Origin: Thermoplasmatota archaeon
Lineage (GTDB): Archaea; Thermoplasmatota; Thermoplasmata; UBA10834
Assembly: GCA_030836605.1 (NCBI GenBank)
Contig: JAUPMC010000092.1
Location: forward strand, 1-6,327
Length of the DNA stretch: 6,327 nucleotides
Direction of reading: 5' to 3'
The notes under the pieces are model-generated. The model had not been told where the DNA came from. It saw only the letters and a list, made by a program, of their open reading frames with translations, and ran no database searches. Below, one piece after another: positions 1 through 5,629 of the stretch. Position numbers and translations under genes: made by a program. Positions within the stretch are counted from its first letter, which is position 1, and the number at the start of each line of letters is the position of its first letter.

Positions 1-2
1 AA

Positions 3-128
3 AATGGAATTCTGTTGTTGGCCAGGATCCGTGCGCGTATGGTCAACCGCAGCGAATGTGCAGGATGCGGAGAGAAGCTCCGTATCAAAAAAAGATTCTT
101 GGATTCTGCAGAGACCATAACCGCATAG
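3..128 (+). CDS. C-terminal fragment of an unidentified small or truncated protein with a CxxCG motif
   Basis: This frame is open from the window edge to a TAG at 126-128 and gives 41 residues, so any gene would begin upstream; an internal ATG lies at 39. The translation contains the zinc-knuckle-like motif CAGCGEKL followed by a basic stretch (RIKKRF). Only one CxxC pair is visible, so a full zinc ribbon would need a second pair outside the window. I do not recognise the family. It could be the tail of a real gene, the end of an insertion-element protein, or chance. Base composition is less GC-rich than everything after about 178, which supports a different origin for this stretch. Confidence 0.25.
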   Translation, partial: NGILLLARIRARMVNRSECAGCGEKLRIKKRFLDSAETITA

Positions 129-177
129 CTCCGTGCCCTGCGGTCTTGAATAGCTCTGATGAGACTCGGAATGCTGC
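129..177. other. Non-coding junction sequence before the ATPase fragment
   Basis: In the ATPase frame there are stops at 151, 157 and 160. Neither other plus-strand frame encodes the residues expected just upstream of the conserved KLVEDAQ segment of P1B ATPases. Similarity to that family starts abruptly at about 178. No clear terminal inverted repeat or target duplication is visible in the part that can be seen. Confidence 0.45.
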
Positions 178-1452
178 GTCAAGCTCGTCGAGGACGCCCA
201 GAGCACCAAGGCCCCGATCGAGCGGTTCGCGGACACGGTGGCCGGGTACTTCGTGCCCGCGGTGCTGTCTGTCAGCGTCGCGACCTTCCTCTTCTGGTAC
301 TTCATCGGTTCCGGGGTTTGGGGCGTAGGGGACGCGCTCTCGTTCTCCCTGACGGCCTTCGTCTCGGTCCTCGTGATAGCGTGTCCGTGCGCCCTCGGGC
401 TGGCCACTCCCACGGCCATAGTGGTCGGCACGGGCAGGGGCGCCCAGCTGGGGATACTGATCAAGGACGCCGCTGCCCTGGAGAGGGCCAGGGACCTCAC
501 TACTGTCATCCTGGACAAGACGGGCACCCTGACCGAGGGGGAGCCGAAGGTGGTAGCGGTCCGGCTCGGGGCCGCGAAGACCGATGGGGAGCTCCTGTCC
601 CTCGCGGGGAGCGCGGAGAAGGGCTCCGAGCACGTCCTCTCGAGGGCCGTGCTCGCGGCGGCCGAGGCGGCGGGAGCGGCCCTGGAGTCGCCTGCCTCGT
701 CCAGGGTCTATCCGGGCGAGGGGGTCACCGCGGATGTCGGAGGGAGGAGCGTCTCTGTCGGCAACCGGAGGATGATGGACAGGCTGGGCGTCCCCCTCGG
801 GCCCCTCGGGGCGGACATGGATGCACTCCAGGACCAGGGCATGACGGTCGTGGCGTGTGCGGCCGACGGGGCGCTCATGGGGCTCCTCGGGGTCGCGGAC
901 ACCCTCAAACAGGGCGCGAGGGACGCGGTCGCGGACCTCAGGGCCATGGGCCTCAAGGTCGTCATGATGACAGGGGACAACGAGAGGACCGCGAAGGCCA
1001 TATCCGACCAGGCGGGCATACCCGAGTTCAGGGCCCAGGTGCTCCCGGCGGACAAGGCCGGGGCGGTCAAGGCGTTCCAGGAGAGCGGCGAGGTCGTCGC
1101 CATGGTGGGGGACGGCATAAACGACGCACCAGCGCTGGCCCAGGCAGACATTGGCATCGCCCTCGGCAGCGGCACGGACATCGCCCTCGAGTCAGGGAAC
1201 GTGGTCCTGGTCGGGGGCGACCTCAAGGGGGTCGCGTCCGCCATCAGGCTGAGCAGACGGACTTTCAGGAAGATCAGGGAGAACCTGTTCTGGGCCCTGA
1301 TCTACAACACGGCGTCCATCCCCATCGCCGCTGGGATCCTGTACCCCTTCACAGGTTGGCTCCTCAGCCCCATGATCGCCGCCGGGGCCATGGCGTTCAG
1401 CTCGGTGTCCGTGGTCACCAACGCGTCCCTCCTGCGGAGGTTCAAGCCATGA
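178..1452 (+). CDS. Copper-translocating P1B-type ATPase, 5'-truncated (probable pseudogene or chimeric join)
   Basis: This is the C-terminal half of a heavy-metal ATPase that uses ATP to move Cu(I) across the membrane. Family-like sequence begins with VKLVEDAQSTKAPIERFAD; the first usable start in frame is GTG at 238, giving 404 residues. From that start, the visible elements are a transmembrane helix near 5-24, a second with the copper-type CPC motif at 49-51, the phosphorylated aspartate in DKTGT (93-97), GEGV of the nucleotide domain, TGDN (245-248), GDGIND (291-296), and two final helices carrying YN and MAFSSVS as in CopA. Missing are the N-terminal metal-binding domains, the first four helices and the actuator domain with its TGE motif; complete family members have about 700-800 residues. 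A transporter lacking these cannot complete its cycle. The nucleotide-domain HP dipeptide is His132-Val133 here. The break may be biological or an assembly artefact. Confidence 0.85.
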   Translation, partial: VKLVEDAQSTKAPIERFADTVAGYFVPAVLSVSVATFLFWYFIGSGVWGVGDALSFSLTAFVSVLVIACPCALGLATPTAIVVGTGRGAQLGILIKDAAALERARDLTTVILDKTGTLTEGEPKVVAVRLGAAKTDGELLSLAGSAEKGSEHVLSRAVLAAAEAAGAALESPASSRVYPGEGVTADVGGRSVSVGNRRMMDRLGVPLGPLGADMDALQDQGMTVVACAADGALMGLLGVADTLKQGARDAVADLRAMGLKVVMMTGDNERTAKAISDQAGIPEFRAQVLPADKAGAVKAFQESGEVVAMVGDGINDAPALAQADIGIALGSGTDIALESGNVVLVGGDLKGVASAIRLSRRTFRKIRENLFWALIYNTASIPIAAGILYPFTGWLLSPMIAAGAMAFSSVSVVTNASLLRRFKP

Positions 1453-1470
1453 GGGCACGTTTACAATCAA

Positions 1471-1482
1471 AAAGGTTATCTT
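1471..1482 (+). promoter_or_regulatory. Candidate archaeal promoter (BRE/TATA-like) for the coiled-coil gene
   Basis: The AT-rich element AAAGGTTATCTT lies in a local AT-rich island (about 1459-1510) inside a GC-rich region. It resembles the box upstream of the kinase gene on the other strand (AAAGGGTTATTATC). A start site about 25 bases downstream would fall near 1505 and leave a leader of roughly 95 bases before the ATG at 1601. CCAATAACAA at 1491-1500 is an alternative box. This is pattern matching only. Confidence 0.3.
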
Positions 1483-1518
1483 CAGGCTACCCAATAACAA
1501 CCACAATCATCCAGGCGA

Positions 1519-1533
1519 CCGAATGACATTCGG
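1519..1533. promoter_or_regulatory. Perfect 15-bp palindrome, possible operator
   Basis: CCGAATG and CATTCGG form an exact 7-bp inverted repeat around one central A. The repeat lies just downstream of the candidate TATA boxes and upstream of the coiled-coil gene, where a dimeric repressor could bind. Its shape (perfect, short, one-base centre) fits a protein-binding site better than an RNA hairpin. No regulator gene is visible in the window, so the assignment is inference. Confidence 0.35.
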
Positions 1534-1544
1534 AGATGCGCCCT

Positions 1545-1554
1545 GAGGGCCCTC
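1545..1554. repeat. 10-bp GC-rich palindrome in the coiled-coil gene leader
   Basis: GAGGGCCCTC is self-complementary, and two further outer C-G pairs (1543/1556 and 1542/1557) are possible across a T-G wobble. It lies 46 bases before the ATG at 1601. It could form a hairpin in a transcript leader, but short GC palindromes are common in such GC-rich DNA and no T-tract follows, so it is not called a terminator. Confidence 0.2.
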
Positions 1555-1600
1555 GGGCCAACGACCAGACAACGACGTCCCCCGGTCGGATGTGGTCTTG

Positions 1601-3817
1601 ATGTTCAGTAAGAAAGTGTTCAAGGGATTCCTGGTAGAGCCCGAAGGCCGACTTCTGAAAGAGTTCGTGTTCAGCACGAAGGGCGAGGTCAGCTACGACG
1701 AGGTCAAGCAGGCCACCGCCGGCAAGGGCGACCTGGCCGCGCTGGGCGCCTTCGAGGTCGGCAAGATGGTCGGCACCGTCGTCCGGGGCAAGCGGATGCA
1801 CATGCTCCTGGTCGGGAAGGACGTCGTCGAGGACGAGGACGTCGAGTTCGTCAAGGAGATGATTAACTCCGTCGAGGCCGGCTTCGAAGCCGCCTTGGAC
1901 TCCAAGCTCGCCGAGGAGAAGAAGGCCTCGGAGGACGCCGCCGAGGCCGTGAAGAAGATGAAGGAGGAGTCGACCTCCCGCGCCCAGGAGATAATGGAGC
2001 TGGACCAGCTCAGGGAGGAGCTGGACAAGCTCAGGCAGGACACCGAGACCTGGCAGAAGGAGCTCGAGGAGTTCGAGGCCGAGGTCACGGACCGGCACAC
2101 GCAGATCAACGAGAGGGTCACGCTCTTGCTCGAGAGGGAGCAGAGCCTCAACAGGAGCAAGCAGGCCTTCGAGGCGGCCACGGACGCGAAGCGGGACCTC
2201 GTGAGGGGCCTGCAGGAGAACTTCGCGCAGTCGGTCACGGAGTACGAGAAGGGGTACTCCAAGCTCGCGAAGGACAGGCAACAGCTAGCCGAGAGCCAGC
2301 AGAGGCACGAGGCGGAGCTGGGGGCCTATCAGGCGCAGAAGGCCGTCTGGGACAAGGAAGTCGAGAACCTCAAGGCGAGGGCCGAAGGCCTCGACTCGGA
2401 GAAGAATGAGCTCGACGCGGAGCGGCAGCGGCTGGACACGAGGCAGGGGGAGCTCGCGGACGCGCAGGCCCAGCTCGAGGAGGCCGTGACCGAGCTCGAG
2501 AAGGCGAGGGGCATCCTCGACAGCGAGAGGGCCGCGCTCGAGTCGGAGAAGCAGGCGGCGAGGTCGGAGTTCGACGCGGCGAACGAGGACCTGAAGAGGC
2601 GCGAGGAGGGCATGACCTCCGCAGAGAACGATGTCAGGATCAAGAAGTCCGAGCTCCAGGCCGCGCTGGCCGAGGTAGAACGCCAGTGCAAGGAGGCGGA
2701 GGGCAAGGCGAACAGCGTCGCGGCCACCATCAAGGGCCTTGAGGAGCGGGAGAAGGGCGTCGCCGGCGAGGAGCAGGAGATGAAGGCGCGCTGGGCGGAG
2801 GTGGACGCCAACGCCGAGGCGCAGCAGGCCGAGCTGTCCGCCCTCATAGGGAAGATCGGGAAGGACAACGAGGATCTCCAGAAGCGCTCGCAGGCGGTGG
2901 ACGCGCGGGAGACCGCCCTGGCGGGCAGGGAGGTCGCCGTGTCTGACTCCGAGCGCAAGGTCGAGGCGCTCCTGAGGGACCTGGACAAGCGCGAGAAGGA
3001 TGTCCAGAGGAAGGAGGCTTCGCTGAAGGAGGCCGTCGGCGCGCAGCAGCAGGCGGCCCAGACGATCTCCGAGCGGGAGGCCTCGGCGGCGGCCAGGGAG
3101 CAGACCCTCCTGACCAAGGAGGGACAGGTCGCTGAGCAGCAGGAGAGGCTGGACTCCATTTCCAGGGACCTGGAGGCCGTCAGGGCCGAGCTGGACGTCG
3201 CCCAGAAGGACCTCGAGGCCCGCAAGGCCGCGGTCTCACAGCAGGAGGCCACATTCGAGGAGAGGGAGAGGCTCATCTCAGACGGGAAGGAGCGGCTGGA
3301 GAGGGACCGGCAGACCGTGGACTCCGCGAAGACGGAGGTGGACTCGAAGCTGGAGGCCCTCTCGGCCCGCGAGAAGGCGCTGCAGGACGAGGTCGCGGCC
3401 ACCAAGAGCAAGCTGGACGACGAGATGGCCCGCTTGGACGCCGAGAGGAAGCACGCGGCCGTGAAGCTCGCCGAGGCTGACGCTAGGGACGAGGAGCTGC
3501 GCTCCAAGGCCGAGGCGCTGGCCCAGGCGGACAAGAACCTCGAGGCGCGCGAGGCGGCCTTCGCCGACAAGACGGCGGAGATGGACCGGCACAGGGAGGA
3601 GATGGCCACGGAGATGGACAAGCTCACGCTCGAGAGGACCAAGATAGACAAGATGCGCGAGAACATCGAGAAGCGCAAGCAGATCGAGCGGGAGCACGTG
3701 GACAGCATATCCGACATCGCGAAGAGGCTCGAGGACATCCGGGCCCGGACCAAGCGCAAGGCGGAGGAGGCGGGCGGGACGCAGCCCGCGGCGCAGGTCG
3801 AGGAGAAGAAGGAGTGA
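1601..3817 (+). CDS. Long coiled-coil rod protein with small N-terminal globular domain
   Basis: The family is not recognised. Start ATG 1601 gives 738 residues; GTG 1592 in the same frame would add three, and neither has a strong ribosome-binding site. Residues 1 to about 105 alternate hydrophobic strands and helices and could be a roadblock/longin/profilin-like fold (inference). From about 105 to 715 the sequence is almost entirely Glu, Lys, Ala, Arg, Asp, Gln and Leu with heptad spacing, and no proline occurs between Pro14 and Pro729. There is one cysteine (in ERQCKEA). The tail is basic (RARTKRKAEE), then flexible and acidic. No Walker A, signal peptide or membrane segment is seen, so this is a soluble cytoplasmic rod, not an SMC or Rad50 ATPase. 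A continuous coil would be about 90 nm long. A structural, tethering or chromosome-associated role is possible but unproven. Confidence 0.88.
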   Translation: MFSKKVFKGFLVEPEGRLLKEFVFSTKGEVSYDEVKQATAGKGDLAALGAFEVGKMVGTVVRGKRMHMLLVGKDVVEDEDVEFVKEMINSVEAGFEAALDSKLAEEKKASEDAAEAVKKMKEESTSRAQEIMELDQLREELDKLRQDTETWQKELEEFEAEVTDRHTQINERVTLLLEREQSLNRSKQAFEAATDAKRDLVRGLQENFAQSVTEYEKGYSKLAKDRQQLAESQQRHEAELGAYQAQKAVWDKEVENLKARAEGLDSEKNELDAERQRLDTRQGELADAQAQLEEAVTELEKARGILDSERAALESEKQAARSEFDAANEDLKRREEGMTSAENDVRIKKSELQAALAEVERQCKEAEGKANSVAATIKGLEEREKGVAGEEQEMKARWAEVDANAEAQQAELSALIGKIGKDNEDLQKRSQAVDARETALAGREVAVSDSERKVEALLRDLDKREKDVQRKEASLKEAVGAQQQAAQTISEREASAAAREQTLLTKEGQVAEQQERLDSISRDLEAVRAELDVAQKDLEARKAAVSQQEATFEERERLISDGKERLERDRQTVDSAKTEVDSKLEALSAREKALQDEVAATKSKLDDEMARLDAERKHAAVKLAEADARDEELRSKAEALAQADKNLEAREAAFADKTAEMDRHREEMATEMDKLTLERTKIDKMRENIEKRKQIEREHVDSISDIAKRLEDIRARTKRKAEEAGGTQPAAQVEEKKE

Positions 3818-4552
3818 TCAGGCCAGGTCCGGCCAGGCCTTGTCGAGCACCTTGGCGACCCCTTCGAACGGCCGTCTGTAGAGCGGCCGTGCCCTCACCG
3901 ACAGGCGCAGGTGTTTCGCGACGAACGGCCTGACGCTCTCCCTCGATTCCATGCCCGTGCGCTCCTCGTACGCGTCCAGCATCGAGAAGCACAGGTCGAA
4001 CTTGATCGGCGTGAAGAACGGCTCGTTCCCCAGTATGGACGACGCCATCTGGCCAAGGTCGTCCATAGGGTCCCCCGGCGAGGTGTCCTCGAGGTCCACG
4101 CCGAACACCTCACCCTCGTGCATGATGAAGTTGTCCAGGACGGCGTCGCGCATGGCCAAGGGCTTCCCGAAGCTCTCCATCGAGTCGTGGAACCCGCCCA
4201 GCCACCGCCCGATGCCCTCCGCGGCGGCCGTGTTGAACATCGCGCTGACCAGCCTGCTGCAACGCTCCCCGGATATGAACTCGGACACGATGTAGTCCTT
4301 GTCCATGTAGAGAGGGTACGGCACCAAGAGGCCCGCCTTCTTCGCGAGGAGAGTCGTCTCGAACTCGACCGCGGAGAGCCCGGACAAAGAGCGCTTCACG
4401 ACAACGGGCCGGACATCCGTTTCCACGAGCCAGACCCTGTTCCTGAAGCTGGGCACGAGGGACGAGCGCGTGATGACCACACGCTGGTTGAGCGCCTTCT
4501 TGACTGTCTCCCACCCGGAGGAGTCCATGGCCGTCAGGTCCGAGGACATCAC
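3818..4552 (-). CDS. Small protein kinase-fold phosphotransferase (APH/RIO/LPS-kinase-like)
   Basis: This 244-residue protein carries a complete minimal kinase set, counted from GTG 4552 (ATG 4549 follows at once and is equally likely). Lys53 in VVVKR fits the ATP-anchoring lysine, and Glu63 or Glu65 the helix-C glutamate. IVSEFISG (88-95) fits the hinge and GRWLGGFH (115-122) the helix before the catalytic loop. RDAVLDN (135-141) matches the RDxxxxN catalytic loop with Asp136 and Asn141. Asp153 in VDLED takes the DFG-aspartate place, followed by PGDPMDDLGQ as in aminoglycoside phosphotransferase-like kinases. All catalytic positions are present, so activity is predicted. The substrate is unknown: small molecule, lipid or protein. 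No membrane segment is seen. Its TGA directly abuts the stop of the convergent coiled-coil gene. Confidence 0.8.
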   Translation of the reverse strand: MMSSDLTAMDSSGWETVKKALNQRVVITRSSLVPSFRNRVWLVETDVRPVVVKRSLSGLSAVEFETTLLAKKAGLLVPYPLYMDKDYIVSEFISGERCSRLVSAMFNTAAAEGIGRWLGGFHDSMESFGKPLAMRDAVLDNFIMHEGEVFGVDLEDTSPGDPMDDLGQMASSILGNEPFFTPIKFDLCFSMLDAYEERTGMESRESVRPFVAKHLRLSVRARPLYRRPFEGVAKVLDKAWPDLA

Positions 4553-4570
4553 ACTCTTTACGAGCCTTCG

Positions 4571-4586
4571 ACGATAATAACCCTTT
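4571..4586 (-). promoter_or_regulatory. TATA/BRE-like promoter of the kinase gene, probably leaderless
   Basis: On the minus strand this reads CAAAGGGTTATTATCG: a purine-rich BRE-like stretch followed by TTATTAT. The centre of the AT box is about 25-28 bases from the GTG/ATG start pair at 4552/4549. That is the usual archaeal TATA-to-transcription-start distance, so transcription should begin at or next to the start codon. No Shine-Dalgarno sequence is needed, and none is convincing. Confidence 0.45.
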
Positions 4587-4641
4587 GCCGCGGGGCTCGG
4601 GCGAGGGAACGGACGGAGCCCCTGGGCCAGGCTTGGCCGCC

Positions 4642-5529
4642 TTAGCGCCGCATGGCAGAATCGTGCCTCAACAGGTCCATCAGCTCCTTCGTGAGCCTAA
4701 GGGCCTCTTCGTCATCGCCGGACTTGAGGCAGTGCATGGCCGCCTTCATGCGCAACAGATACTCGGAGGCGTCATGTCCCGACGCCTTCGCGGCCATCAG
4801 GTGCTCCCTCGCCTTGGAGAGCTCGGCCCTGACGAGCGACGGTATGCTCGGGGCTATCGCCCCCTCGGTCTGCCGCGCGAGGGCGGAGACAAGGTTCCAG
4901 TTGCCCTCCCGGCATGCCTCCCAGGCGCTGCTCATCAGCCGGCGGGCCCTCGTCGTGTCGGTCCCCAGGGAGCTGATGTCCGAGATCTCGTGCTCTATCT
5001 CCTCGAGCAGGCGCGCCGAGCCCGCGAAGCCCTTCACGGCCTCCTGGTACAGGAGCTCGTGGGCCTTGCCCTTGGTGCGGAGCATGCCTACCACGTCGAA
5101 CTTCTCCGGCCTGAAGAACTCCACGCGCTCCCGCGGGGCCTCCTCGACGGGCTCCTCGCTCGCCTCGGCCTCTTCCTCCTCGGGGGAGGACATGGGCCCG
5201 TCGGCGAAGATCGCGCCGCAGAACGGGCAGTACGGGTCCGACTCCTTGACCATCATGTCGCACTCGGTGCACTGGAACTGGACGCCCGCATCCGACGATG
5301 TCGCCATGGGCATGACGAGCTCAGGCGAGAGCTGCGCGGGCCTCCGCTGGCGCTCGAACTCCGGGTCCACCGATGGCCTCACGGGGTCGGACATGTCGCG
5401 GACCTTCGTGCCTGGGTCTCGGACTATCCTCTGAAGGCGTCTCTTGCCGCCGTCGAGCGTCTGGAGTTCACCTCCAGCGCCGGTAGCCGACCGAGGTCTA
5501 TGGGTCTCCCGGTTGTCGCGCGCGTACAT
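4642..5529 (-). CDS. Zinc-ribbon protein with acidic linker and C-terminal helical domain
   Basis: This is a 295-residue protein of unknown function. Cys87, Cys90, Cys101 and Cys104 form a CxxC-x10-CxxC zinc ribbon (ending YCPFCGAIF). An acidic, proline-containing linker (about 108-135, with a run EEEEAEASEEP) leads to an all-helical region from about 140 to 292. Two segments there share a helix-turn-helix pattern, AWEACREGNWNLVSALA and AMHCLKSGDDEEALRLT, which suggests TPR-like hairpins. No membrane segment or catalytic motif is visible. The combination suggests an adaptor or regulatory role (inference). The first 45 residues are Arg-rich, low in complexity and use more A/T-ending codons than the rest. 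An ATG at 5394 (residue 46, MSDPVRP) is therefore a credible alternative start, preceded by AAGGTC. The gene ends with TAA at 4642-4644. Confidence 0.75.
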   Translation of the reverse strand: MYARDNRETHRPRSATGAGGELQTLDGGKRRLQRIVRDPGTKVRDMSDPVRPSVDPEFERQRRPAQLSPELVMPMATSSDAGVQFQCTECDMMVKESDPYCPFCGAIFADGPMSSPEEEEAEASEEPVEEAPRERVEFFRPEKFDVVGMLRTKGKAHELLYQEAVKGFAGSARLLEEIEHEISDISSLGTDTTRARRLMSSAWEACREGNWNLVSALARQTEGAIAPSIPSLVRAELSKAREHLMAAKASGHDASEYLLRMKAAMHCLKSGDDEEALRLTKELMDLLRHDSAMRR

Positions 5530-5560
5530 CTAGTTCGCACTCCCTGGTGCCTTTTTGCAC

Positions 5561-5570
5561 GTATTTACTT
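5561..5570 (-). promoter_or_regulatory. TATA-like box upstream of the zinc-ribbon gene
   Basis: The minus strand reads AAGTAAATAC. Its centre is about 36 bases before the ATG at 5529, so transcription would begin about 10 bases upstream of that codon. A second AAATAC-containing box lies at 5582-5587 on the same strand, 21 bases further away. Which box is used cannot be decided from sequence. If translation really starts at 5394, the leader would be about 145 bases. Confidence 0.35.
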
Positions 5571-5572
5571 GT

Positions 5573-5582
5573 CCCGGCCGGG
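5573..5582. promoter_or_regulatory. 10-bp palindrome between two TATA-like boxes
   Basis: CCCGGCCGGG is perfectly self-complementary and sits exactly between two copies of GTATTT (5561-5566 and 5582-5587; AAATAC on the minus strand) in the ligA/zinc-ribbon gap. This arrangement could be an operator over the promoter. A GC palindrome can also arise by chance at this base composition. Confidence 0.22.
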
Positions 5583-5629
5583 TATTTGAACAGTATTCCT
5601 TGGCTATCAGAAAGTGCAAGATTCCAGTC

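Noticed and set aside
163..240. Simple single-base frameshift linking an intact ATPase N-terminus to the fragment
   Set aside because: None of the three plus frames before 178 encodes the expected ATPase residues, so correcting one base would not restore the gene.
159..1526. 455-codon open frame overlapping the ATPase in another frame
   Set aside because: The translation is Gly/Arg-rich low-complexity sequence typical of an out-of-frame read of GC-rich coding DNA. The ATPase frame carries all conserved motifs.
2329..3759. 476-codon antisense open frame within the coiled-coil gene
   Set aside because: It is a Ser/Ala-rich mirror of Glu/Leu/Ala-rich codons on the other strand and has no recognisable domain. 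Long antisense frames are expected from such biased composition.
1601..3817. SMC or Rad50 ATPase identity for the coiled-coil protein
   Set aside because: There is no Walker A, signature or Walker B motif at either end and no central hinge; the head is only about 105 residues.
4625..4638. GGCCA-GGCT-TGGCC inverted repeat just after the zinc-ribbon gene stop, as a terminator
   Set aside because: The stem is only 5 bp, no T-tract follows on the minus strand, and archaeal terminators rely mainly on T-runs.
3911..4645. Plus-strand open frame antisense to the kinase gene
   Set aside because: His/Arg/Pro-rich shadow. The minus-strand frame has a full set of kinase motifs in correct order.
4585..5589. 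Plus-strand 334-codon frame antisense to the zinc-ribbon gene
   Set aside because: Low-complexity Leu/Arg/Gly composition with no motifs, whereas the minus-strand frame has a proper CxxC-x10-CxxC ribbon.
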